Shown here one piece after another: positions 14,487 through 21,751 of a stretch of DNA of 64,000 nucleotides. The notes beneath the pieces are model-generated. The model searched no databases. It was not told the DNA's origin and worked only from the letters and a program-made list of their open reading frames with translations. Each line of letters starts with the position of its first letter. Positions within the stretch are counted from its first letter, which is position 1. The translations under genes were made by a program, and so were the position numbers. The DNA comes from Sphingomonas adhaesiva (GTDB taxonomy: Bacteria > Pseudomonadota > Alphaproteobacteria > Sphingomonadales > Sphingomonadaceae), in contig NZ_JAQIJT010000002.1 of assembly GCF_036946125.1 (NCBI RefSeq), positions 1,486,001 to 1,550,000 of the forward strand, in the 5' to 3' direction.

Positions 14487-16280
14487 TCAAGCCGCCTTCT
14501 TCAATCCGTGGCTCATAACGAACTCATTGTTTCTCATGACAATGCCAAGTGCCTTAATGCCATCCTTGAACCGTTGGTCCCTTAAGATTGGCGTTAGGTA
14601 GGATTTGGAATTGCCTCCGCACGCTTCACGAAGCTCCTTCTTGCTGACCACTAGCCGCCCTTCGATCAGTGATGCTAGTATCCGTAGCACCCGATCAACC
14701 TTCTTTTCCTTCTTCTTTGGTATTGGAAGCCAAGCGTCAATCTGTGCGCCGGGGAAGGTTTCCTTGATCGCTTCCCGCCGCCAGTCTCCGTCTGGCATAA
14801 TGAGGTAGGCGTTGGCGGCACCGCACATAGCCCCGTCTCTCTGGCGTACCGCTACACGGCAAATCGCCTGATAGACGTTGTGTTTGAACGCCTCGCGGGC
14901 CTGTAGCGCGCGTTGTGCAAGGCTAACCGATCCACCTTCGATACCGCTGGCAGCAAGCGCAAGCGCATCGCACGCTTCATTCGGATACCGGTGGTCCCCG
15001 ACGATGACGATGTTGGGGAATTCACGGAACTCGTTCGTCCCCTTGTGCCGACCCCAATTGACGACCCGCACCCGGTCAGGATCATCGATCATCGCAGCCA
15101 GATCGTCCGGTAGACCAACGCGCTCATCGCTTAGCGCCTTGCAGAACTCCTTGGCCATGCAGATCAAGAAGCCCTCACCCGGCTTCGATTTCGCCAGATC
15201 GGCAATGGCCGTGAAGATGGTGGTGCGCTTGGCTCTGTTGTGCATCACCGTCTTGCCCGCCGGTTGATCCCACCAGTGGATGGATAGCCGGTCATAGGCC
15301 ACCAGAGCGGGTTCCAGATGCACCACCGTCATCCCGTGTGCCGGTAGCTGGTTGTAGCGCTCTGTAAGGCGCGCAGACGCATCTAGGACGAAGAGCGGCC
15401 CCATGTCGGCGGGAAGGGATCGCCCCTTACCGATGTAGCCCCATTCCTCCGCACCTTCCGTCTTATCGCTGCTGGTGTTCCGCATATAGGCAACAGACCC
15501 CGCCAGCTTCACCAGTTCGGCAAGGGTGCGCTTGGCCGCATCGGGAACGATGGCCTTGGACCTGTATAGCGCATCCGATACGTCGATGACCGATAGAGGG
15601 ATTTGCAGCATGGCGCCGGAACGACGCTCGACCGACTGAACCAGATCGTCAAAAACCCGCCAATGGGAACCACCAAGCTTCTTGATCGGTGCAACAACCT
15701 GATAAAGTTCGGGTAGGGTAAAGGTGCCGCCTTCGGAGGCAAGAAACTCTTCATCCCAAATCCGCAACGCCCTTGATTGCCCGCGATAGAAGAAGCAGGG
15801 GGTATTTTCAAAGCTACCCGTTGCTAGTACCCTCTTCCGGGCCATAGAATGGGTTGTAAAGAGAACCGGAACCCGACCGGCGGCATCTAGACCGCTACCA
15901 TATCTCTTATACTTCTCATCAGCGGTATAGACGGCATAGTCCTCCTTTTCTAAACCAGCATCGGAGATATATGCATCAACCTCTTCTAAGGTGGATAGAA
16001 TGATGATTGCTCCCCTTCCAAGAAAACCATCAGATTTCCACTTTCTTAGACTTCTTTGAACCGTCCTTGTTTTGTTAGTTCCGCAATCTCCACTGAAGAT
16101 ATGAATATCTTCTTTTAAAATTTCGGTAATAGCCTTCTTCATCGTGTTTTCTAGGATTGAAAAAGCCCTTTCAATCTTCAACACCGGAGTAAGGTGGTTT
16201 GAAATTGGGGCAACACCCATCTTCAAAATATACTTCTTCTTTTCTAATATTTTAGCGTATTCTACGTAGCTATTAAACAA
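14487..16280 (-). CDS. diverged superfamily II helicase-like ATPase
   Basis: 597 residues. Helicase motifs are recognisable but unusual: motif I SGDCGTNKT (about 63-71), motif Ia region AIIILSTLEEVD, Ib VLFTTHSMARKRV, motif II IWDEEF (DEAD/H position, about 174), motif III FVLDASARL, motif V region WGRHKGTNEFREFPNIVIVGD, and motif VI NVYQAICRVAVRQRDG with the arginine finger. The C-terminal ~70 residues (LIEGRLVVSKKELREACGG) look like a winged helix. The TTG at 16280 is favoured because AAGGA lies 6 nt upstream; ATG 16220 is the alternative. Sitting beside the integrase, it is a candidate replication protein for the excised element. No primase domain is visible. Confidence 0.7.
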   Translation of the reverse strand: MFNSYVEYAKILEKKKYILKMGVAPISNHLTPVLKIERAFSILENTMKKAITEILKEDIHIFSGDCGTNKTRTVQRSLRKWKSDGFLGRGAIIILSTLEEVDAYISDAGLEKEDYAVYTADEKYKRYGSGLDAAGRVPVLFTTHSMARKRVLATGSFENTPCFFYRGQSRALRIWDEEFLASEGGTFTLPELYQVVAPIKKLGGSHWRVFDDLVQSVERRSGAMLQIPLSVIDVSDALYRSKAIVPDAAKRTLAELVKLAGSVAYMRNTSSDKTEGAEEWGYIGKGRSLPADMGPLFVLDASARLTERYNQLPAHGMTVVHLEPALVAYDRLSIHWWDQPAGKTVMHNRAKRTTIFTAIADLAKSKPGEGFLICMAKEFCKALSDERVGLPDDLAAMIDDPDRVRVVNWGRHKGTNEFREFPNIVIVGDHRYPNEACDALALAASGIEGGSVSLAQRALQAREAFKHNVYQAICRVAVRQRDGAMCGAANAYLIMPDGDWRREAIKETFPGAQIDAWLPIPKKKEKKVDRVLRILASLIEGRLVVSKKELREACGGNSKSYLTPILRDQRFKDGIKALGIVMRNNEFVMSHGLKKAA

Positions 16281-16308
16281 GTTGATTCCTTCTATGATTG
16301 ATGTATAG

Positions 16309-16367
16309 GTAGTCCATCTTTTCTATATATATGAGAATGGACTACTTGGACAGAGAATGTCCATCTT
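16309..16367. promoter_or_regulatory. palindromic repeats upstream of the helicase-like gene
   Basis: GTAGTCCAT (16309-16317) and ATGGACTAC (16337-16345) form a 9-bp inverted repeat around an AT-rich CTATATATATGAG spacer. TGGACA (16347-16352) and TGTCCA (16358-16363) form a second one. The word GTCCATCTT occurs directly at 16312 and 16359. It could be an autoregulatory operator or iterons of a replication origin; the sequence alone does not decide. Confidence 0.5.
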
Positions 16368-16392
16368 CTGCTTAAAAATTCAAGGCGTTGTC

Positions 16393-16692
16393 ATGTCCTT
16401 GGATGAATCCCGCACACCAAAATTCCCTGCGGTCTTGGCGAAGCCAATGCCGAAGGCAGTAGTCAGATGAGCGGGAGGATTTGACGGCTTAGGGTCCGTC
16501 ACCCCGGATGAAGCTGCGGTGCAGCCCCATGCCGGTGACAAGGCGGAATTTAGCCGGATGATCGGCGAACGCAATGGCGATTATATAGCCACCTGTTTAG
16601 GCTTCTTAAGATTTGTTATAGATATATTTATTCGCGTCCTTGATTTGATGTTAAAAGCCAAGAGCATGACGTTAAGACCGAGCCGGAATTAA
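16393..16692 (+). pseudogene. possible small gene interrupted by an in-frame TGA
   Basis: From the ATG at 16393 a frame reads 25 codons (MSLDESRTPKFPAVLAKPM...), meets TGA at 16468-16470, and then stays open for 73 more codons to TAA at 16690. The second part reads FDGLGSVTPDEAAVQPHAGDK, then MIGERNGDYIATCLGFLRF. No family is recognised and there is no clear Shine-Dalgarno, so it may be chance. If real it is a broken gene divergent from the helicase-like gene, where an excisionase or regulator would be expected. Confidence 0.25.
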
Positions 16693-16884
16693 CACGGACC
16701 ATTTTCATGATCCAAGAACGCCCCTCGTAAGGACCGCGCATGGGTTCGTCGGAAAGAATCGTTGGAGCCAATTACGCGCGGAAATCCCGATCCTCACTAC
16801 AGCGCCCGTAGAAGCGCCGCAGGAGGGCAAAAGGGTTAGGGGGTGGTTGAGATAGGCAAAGGGGTCCGGTGGCGTCCTACGGGG
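16693..16884. other. non-coding stretch downstream of the integrase
   Basis: About 190 bp between the interrupted frame and the integrase stop codon. I see no gene, hairpin with T-run or repeat in it. Confidence 0.4.
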
Positions 16885-18651
16885 CTAGGATCGCCCTTCT
16901 ACGGCTATCGGCCCGCCATGGCGCCGGTTCGCACGCTCGATCAATGGTGCAAAGTTGACGCCCTCAAATTTCGCACCTTCGATCAACGCGGCAAGTCGCG
17001 CGGCGCTTCCCTGACGAATCCTACCATAGCCGCTTGTCACCGTCTTCTGTTTGTGACCGATGGCAACGGCGACTTCATTATCAAGGCACCCAGCCTGTCG
17101 TAGTTGATCGGCTAGACCATGACGGAATGAGTGGCTACCAAATCCATCGGCACCTTCCTTGATCCCAATTCGGGTTAGGTAAGTACGCCAGAAGCGCGAT
17201 GGTGCAGCCATTTGACCCCGATTATTTCGAGTGAGTTCAGGAAATAGCGCTCCCGGCCCACCTTTCAACTCGGACCTACGTTGCTCAACAAACAATAGAA
17301 ATCCTATTCTTTGCAATATAGAATGAATGGGAGCAATTCTATCTTGCCCGTTTTTCGTACCTTGCTCGCGATCATCATCGTTGCGGATGATCAAAAAGCT
17401 ATGACCGTCCTCCTGTTGAACATCGTCCACAAACAGTTGCGCTACTTCGCCGATCCTCGCGCCGGTAAACATGGCTACCAATGGAATCCAATACCGCCAG
17501 TCGTCCGCCATACAGTCGCCGCGCTTAAACTCCTTTCCTTTCCTCTCGAATCCTGTGAATAGCGGCGACGATAGCATTGCATTTAGCTGATCCGCGCTAA
17601 ACGGCGGACGAGCGTTTTTGCCTTTCTCAAGGTCGTAGAATAATCCGTCGCAGGGATTACGCTCGGCATAGCCTTCTCGCGTAGCCCACACAAAAAGTGC
17701 GGACACGGCAGAAAGGTATTTGTTTACGGTACTTAGTGAAACACCTTCGTCACCTCGCTCGCGCGCAACCTTAACAGCCTCCCGCATCGACAATCCATCA
17801 TAAAGCTTTCTTTTTTTGTATCCTGACGGAAGAGAGCGAACTGCATTGCGCCAGTCGCGGACTTCTTTTTGTTCGAGCGACTTTAGTATCCGATCACCGC
17901 CTACGAATTCGCTGAATAGCTCGATAATCTTACGGTCCTGTTCCAAGCTATCGCGCTTTTTTCGGCCCTCCAATAGCCTTTGGGCGGCATATTGATCGAA
18001 AAGGTCGAGAATCCCCTCGCCCGCCTTGGCGCGCTTCTGTCGGTTCTGCTGAACAGTTCGGACGTAATTCGATGGCGATCCGCCATCATCGCCCGCAATC
18101 TTCGAACGCGCGCTGGCAAACAGGTCAATACCGCAACGTTGGATCGCGCCAACAAAAAGGCGAAATTCCTCGCCATCCTCCGGCAATAGCCAACTGCGCT
18201 TTGCTACCTGTCGACGCGCGATATCGATCCAGAAGCCTTGCTCGCCAGCGTGGAGGTTGCGAACGGCTTCCTTGTGACGGCGGTCAAATGCGTCGGCCAA
18301 GGCGGTGTACGCCTTCTCCCCGAAGCGTGCCTTGCGTTTGATCAACGCATCGAGCTTTTCGCCGGCATTTTCGTAACCAACCAAGAGTGCCGCTTCTTCA
18401 ATCTCGGCGCGCGAGGGTCGGTAAATTTGCGTGTAGTCTGTAGCGCCAGAGCAGGTCGCTGCGGCGATCATCCGCTTCCACTCGGCAAGGATCGGGTAGG
18501 CGTTAGCTTCGGCGGCACGTCGATCAGGGGTGCGCAGGGAACGTGTGAGTTCGGCACGACCCATGACCGCGCGAGCGCTGACCGGGATCATCATACGCAG
18601 TTGCCAAGACTGCGAGTTTGGCCGCTTGTGGAGGTAGGTCGACAGGCTCAT
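16885..18651 (-). CDS. tyrosine recombinase (phage-type integrase)
   Basis: 588 residues from the ATG at 18651 (MSLSTYLHKRPNSQSW), which matches the DUF6538-type N-terminus of large alphaproteobacterial integrases; the frame is open to a TTG at 18696. A SAM-like core-binding domain covers roughly 210-340. The catalytic domain shows Arg in MFTGARIGEVAQL, a Lys-bearing turn near KNGQDRIAPIH, His-x-x-Arg in SHSFRHGLAD, the second His in AIGHKQK and the nucleophile Tyr in TSGYGRI. All five key positions are present, so it is probably active. It lies beside attR and is transcribed away from it. Arm-type repeats sit just upstream of its start. Confidence 0.93.
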   Translation of the reverse strand: MSLSTYLHKRPNSQSWQLRMMIPVSARAVMGRAELTRSLRTPDRRAAEANAYPILAEWKRMIAAATCSGATDYTQIYRPSRAEIEEAALLVGYENAGEKLDALIKRKARFGEKAYTALADAFDRRHKEAVRNLHAGEQGFWIDIARRQVAKRSWLLPEDGEEFRLFVGAIQRCGIDLFASARSKIAGDDGGSPSNYVRTVQQNRQKRAKAGEGILDLFDQYAAQRLLEGRKKRDSLEQDRKIIELFSEFVGGDRILKSLEQKEVRDWRNAVRSLPSGYKKRKLYDGLSMREAVKVARERGDEGVSLSTVNKYLSAVSALFVWATREGYAERNPCDGLFYDLEKGKNARPPFSADQLNAMLSSPLFTGFERKGKEFKRGDCMADDWRYWIPLVAMFTGARIGEVAQLFVDDVQQEDGHSFLIIRNDDDREQGTKNGQDRIAPIHSILQRIGFLLFVEQRRSELKGGPGALFPELTRNNRGQMAAPSRFWRTYLTRIGIKEGADGFGSHSFRHGLADQLRQAGCLDNEVAVAIGHKQKTVTSGYGRIRQGSAARLAALIEGAKFEGVNFAPLIERANRRHGGPIAVEGRS

Positions 18652-18675
18652 CGCGAGCCTCGTAGGGTGTGAAAA

Positions 18676-18696
18676 CGTAGCATAGGCGCGTAGCAT
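18676..18696. repeat. arm-type repeats beside attR
   Basis: Two CGTAGCAT words (18676-18683 and 18689-18696) are spaced 13 bp apart in the same orientation as the pair at 8565-8585. They lie 82 bp from the attR core and directly upstream of the integrase start, so they may also serve as its operator. Confidence 0.6.
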
Positions 18697-18777
18697 TGCG
18701 CAGTCGAGCCAAAATTAAAAGCCTTAGTCCCCAACGTATTAGTCACTTAGACCGCGTTCTTAATTCAATACTTTCTG

Positions 18778-18799
18778 ATCCTCTTTCCCCGACCAACTT
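18778..18799 (+). other. attR core
   Basis: 22 bp identical to 8493-8514: a copy of the tRNA-Pro 3' end without the rest of the tRNA. It defines the right end of the island; core chromosome resumes with a repeat cluster and queH. Confidence 0.9.
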
Positions 18800-18901
18800 A
18801 CCTTTTCGGCACCGCATGACGACGGTTGACGTGAACCACCTCGTCACCCCGGGCTCGGCCGAGACCTCTGCGAAAGTCGTGGATCGCTCGACAATTTCGC
18901 G

Positions 18902-19090
18902 GTTCCCCGGCGAAGGCCGGGGCCTTTGCAAAACTGGTGCAACGACGCCGGGTCCCACGCCGTGCTCCTGCGCAGGCAGGAGCACAGGGTCAGGCAGAAC
19001 AACGCCTGTATGGGCCGGTAACCCTGGGCTCCTGCCTGCGCAGGGGCACGGTGGAGACTTTTGCAAAGGCCCCGGCCTTCGCCGGGGAAC
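18902..19090. repeat. compound palindromic element with perfect 32-bp inverted repeat
   Basis: The outer arms 18902-18933 and 19059-19090 are perfect 32-bp inverted repeats (GTTCCCCGGCGAAGGCC... then CCTTTGCAAAA). Nested inside are imperfect arms GTGCTCCTGCGCAGGCAGG (from 18962) and CCTGCCTGCGCAGGGGCAC (19032-19050). The same nested plan, with TTTGCAAA outside and GCTCCTGC inside, recurs at 35230-35399, 43045-43185 and 63317-63408. Confidence 0.8.
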
Positions 19091-19160
19091 AAGGAACTGA
19101 GGTTGGCAGAGGTCTCGGCTTGACCCGGGGTGACGAAGTCGGTCACTCTCACCCGCGCCC

Positions 19161-19814
19161 TCACTCCTCCCCGTAATACATCTCGCCGATGCGGATTTCT
19201 TCACGCCCCTGGGCGACGCGGTGCGCGTTGGTGTCGCGCAGCGAATAGACGCAGCCGCAATATTCCTGCTGGTAGAAATGCTCGCGCTTGCTGATCTCGA
19301 TCATCCGCGCCGCGCCGCCGCCCTTGCGCCAGTTGAACGTCCAGTACGAAATGCCCGGATAATGCGCCGCCGCGCGCTCGCCGCTGCCGTTGATCTGCGT
19401 CATGTTCTTCCAGCGCGAGATGCCCAGCGACGACGTGATGACGGGAAAGCCGTTCTCGTGCGCGTACAGCGCGGTGCGCTCGAACCGCATGTCGAAACAC
19501 ATCGTGCAGCGCAGCCCCCGCTCGGGCTCGAACTCCATTCCCCTGGCGCGCCTGAACCAGTTCACCGTGTCGTAATCGGCATCGACGAAGGGGACGCCGT
19601 GCTTTTCGGCGAAGCGGATATTCTCCTCCTTGCGGAGGATATATTCCTCCTTGGGGTGGATGTTGGGATTGTAGAAGAAGATCGTATAGTCGATCCCGCT
19701 CGCGGTCATCGCCTCCATCACTTCGCCCGAACACGGCGCGCAGCAGGAGTGGAGCAGCACCTTCGTCTGGCCGTCGGGCGGGGTGAGCACGGGTCGTTGC
19801 AGGTTCTCGGTCAT
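19161..19814 (-). CDS. queH: epoxyqueuosine reductase QueH
   Basis: About 217 residues. QueH (formerly DUF208) reduces epoxyqueuosine to queuosine in tRNA wobble positions using an iron-sulfur cluster. Visible: LHSCCAPCSGEVMEAM (paired Cys at about 26-30), YNPNIHPKEEY, LRCTMCFDMRFERTA with the CxxC pair, FPVITSSLGISRWKNMTQING, and a C-terminal YCGCVYSLRD. All cluster Cys are present. The ATG at 19814 (MTENLQ) is chosen; an in-frame ATG at 19835 would overlap the divergent dinB start. It follows a repeat cluster and the tRNA-Pro island on its 3' side. Confidence 0.93.
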   Translation of the reverse strand: MTENLQRPVLTPPDGQTKVLLHSCCAPCSGEVMEAMTASGIDYTIFFYNPNIHPKEEYILRKEENIRFAEKHGVPFVDADYDTVNWFRRARGMEFEPERGLRCTMCFDMRFERTALYAHENGFPVITSSLGISRWKNMTQINGSGERAAAHYPGISYWTFNWRKGGGAARMIEISKREHFYQQEYCGCVYSLRDTNAHRVAQGREEIRIGEMYYGEE

Positions 19815-19833
19815 GCCGCCGCCGTAGCCGATC

Positions 19834-20931
19834 ATGGCCGCGAAGTCACCGATCGCCTATATCGCCCGCGTGCCGCGCAAGATCATCCATATCGACATGG
19901 ACGCCTTCTACGCCAGCGTCGAGCAGCGCGACGCGCCGGAACTGCGCGGGCGCCCGGTCGCGGTCGGGGGCAGCCGCGCGCGCGGCGTGGTGGCGGCGGC
20001 CAGCTACGAGGCGCGGGTGTTCGGGGTACGCTCCGCCATGCCCTCGGTCACCGCGATCCGGCGCTGCCCCGACCTGGTCTTCGTCAAGCCGCGGTTCGAA
20101 GTGTATAGCGCGATCAGCCGCCAGATCCGCGCGATCTTCGCCGATTACACCGACCTGATCGAGCCGCTGTCGCTCGACGAGGCGTATCTGGACGTTACCG
20201 AAGATCGCCACGGGCTCGGCTCCGCACAGGCCATCGCCGAGCAGATCCGTGCCCGCATCAGGGAAGAGACGCAGCTGACCGCATCGGCCGGCGTCAGCTA
20301 CAACAAGTTCATCGCAAAGCTCGCCTCCGACCAGAACAAGCCCGACGGCATCTGCGTCATCCCGCCCGCGAAGGGCGCCGCCTTCGTCGCGTCGCTGCCG
20401 GTCAAGCGCTTCCACGGCGTCGGCCCCGTCACCACCGGGAAGATGGCGCGGCTGGGGATCGAGACCGGGGCGGACCTGCGCGCGCGCAGCATCGACATGC
20501 TCCGCCGGCATTTCGGCAGCTACGCCGATTACCTCTACGCCGCGGCGCGCGGAGAGGACGAGCGCCCGGTCCGCGCGCACCGCGTCGCCAAGTCGATCGG
20601 CGCCGAGCGCACCTTCTCGACCAACCTCGGCGATCCCGCCGCGATCGACGAGGGGCTGGCGCTGGTCGCCGATGCCGCCTGGACCCGGATCGAGCGCGGG
20701 CAGGCGCGCGGGCGCACCGTCACGCTGAAGGTCCGCCGCGCCGACTTCCACACCATCACCCGCGCGCGCTCGGTCCCCGCGGGCATCGCGGACAAGGCGC
20801 ATTTCCTCGCCACCGGCGCAGGCCTGCTCGCGCCGCTGCTTCCCGTCGCCGGCGGGATCCGGCTGCTCGGGCTCACGCTGTCGGGCATGATCCGCGACGA
20901 GGAGGATGCGCAGCCCGCGCTGCCGCTGTAG
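19834..20931 (+). CDS. dinB: DNA polymerase IV (Y family)
   Basis: 365-residue translesion polymerase. The N-terminus has IIHIDMDAFYASVEQRD with the first metal-binding Asp residues, then RGVVAAASYEARVFGVRSAMP; the palm motif SLDEAYLDVTE carries the catalytic Asp-Glu pair (about residues 113-123). FHGVGPVTTGKMARLGI is the helix-hairpin-helix of the thumb, and the little-finger domain follows. Without a recognised C-terminal beta-clamp-binding QLxLF, the end reads DEEDAQPALPL, where QPALPL could serve. The ATG at 19834 is shared territory with the divergent queH promoter. No LexA box was evident. Confidence 0.95.
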   Translation: MAAKSPIAYIARVPRKIIHIDMDAFYASVEQRDAPELRGRPVAVGGSRARGVVAAASYEARVFGVRSAMPSVTAIRRCPDLVFVKPRFEVYSAISRQIRAIFADYTDLIEPLSLDEAYLDVTEDRHGLGSAQAIAEQIRARIREETQLTASAGVSYNKFIAKLASDQNKPDGICVIPPAKGAAFVASLPVKRFHGVGPVTTGKMARLGIETGADLRARSIDMLRRHFGSYADYLYAAARGEDERPVRAHRVAKSIGAERTFSTNLGDPAAIDEGLALVADAAWTRIERGQARGRTVTLKVRRADFHTITRARSVPAGIADKAHFLATGAGLLAPLLPVAGGIRLLGLTLSGMIRDEEDAQPALPL

Positions 20932-20942
20932 AGGCGGCGGGC

Positions 20943-21749
20943 ATGAAACCACCGATCGGCCCCGCCACCCGCCTGTGCATGTCGCTCGCCGCCCGCCCCG
21001 GCACCTTCGGCTCGCGCTTCCACAACCATCTCTACGCCGCGCTGGGGCTGGATTACGTCTACAAGGCGTTCACGACCACCGACCTGGCGGGCGCGATCGC
21101 CGGCATCCGCGCGCTGGGCATCCGCGGCTGCGCGGTATCGATGCCGTTCAAGGAGGACGTGATCCCGCTACTCGACGCGCTGCGCAGCTCCGCCGCCGCG
21201 ATCGAGAGCGTCAACACCATCGTCAACGACGACGGGCATCTGTCCGGCTACAACACCGACTATAGCGCGGTCGCCGCGTTGGTGCAGCCGCTCGCCCGCC
21301 GCCCCTTCCTGCTGCGCGGCAGCGGCGGCATGGCGAAGGCGGTGGCGACCGCGATGGTCGACGCAGGCTTCGCCGGCGGCACGATCGTCGCGCGCAACGC
21401 CGCCAGGGGGCCGGCGCTCGCGACGAAGCTCGGTTGCGACTGGGTCGCCGATGCCGACGAGCGGACCGCGCCGATCCTGGTCAACGTCACGCCGCTCGGC
21501 ATGACCGGCGCCGATCAGGACGCGCTCGCCTTCACCCCGGCGCAGATCGCCGCGGCGGAGGTCGTGATCGATGCCGTGGCCAGGCCGGTCGACACCCCGC
21601 TGCTGCGCGCGGCGCGATCCGCGGGCAAGCGCGTGGTGACCGGCGCCGCGATCGCCAAGCTGCAGGCGCTGGAGCAGTTCGTGCTCTATACCGGCGTCAC
21701 CCCCACCGACGAACAGGTCGCGGCGGCGGAGGCCTTCGCGCTGGCCTGA
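20943..21749 (+). CDS. shikimate dehydrogenase-like protein
   Basis: 268 residues with shikimate dehydrogenase architecture: an N-terminal substrate domain with GCAVSMPFKEDVIPLLD holding the catalytic Lys, ESVNTIVNDDGHLSGYNTDYSAV with the conserved Asn and Asp, and a Rossmann domain with LRGSGGMAKAVATAM. The usual AroE VTxPFK is replaced by SMPFK, a feature I associate with the SdhL (HI0607) subgroup, whose preferred substrate may not be shikimate. It follows dinB by 11 bp, probably co-transcribed. I therefore leave the symbol blank: it may not be the pathway AroE. Confidence 0.8.
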   Translation: MKPPIGPATRLCMSLAARPGTFGSRFHNHLYAALGLDYVYKAFTTTDLAGAIAGIRALGIRGCAVSMPFKEDVIPLLDALRSSAAAIESVNTIVNDDGHLSGYNTDYSAVAALVQPLARRPFLLRGSGGMAKAVATAMVDAGFAGGTIVARNAARGPALATKLGCDWVADADERTAPILVNVTPLGMTGADQDALAFTPAQIAAAEVVIDAVARPVDTPLLRAARSAGKRVVTGAAIAKLQALEQFVLYTGVTPTDEQVAAAEAFALA

Positions 21750-21751
21750 CG

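Larger units (their letters stand above)
8493..18799. mobile_element. integrated genomic island in tRNA-Pro
   Basis: A 22-bp perfect direct repeat (8493-8514 and 18778-18799), made of the last 18 bases of tRNA-Pro plus AACTT-type flank, bounds 10.3 kb of DNA whose base composition is clearly lower in GC than the surroundings (some genes are AT-rich). A tyrosine integrase sits just inside the right repeat. The contents are integrase, helicase-like ATPase, serine recombinase, DUF3800 protein and a set of unknown envelope proteins. There are no capsid, portal, conjugation or clear toxin-antitoxin genes. This fits a small integrative element or satellite-like island; the class is not identified. 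The integrase is at the end away from the intact tRNA. Confidence 0.9.

Noticed and set aside
16380..16574. Minus-strand 64-codon frame upstream of the helicase-like gene
   Set aside because: No ribosome-binding site, no family resemblance, and composition like random GC-rich sequence; the plus-strand frame is somewhat more protein-like.
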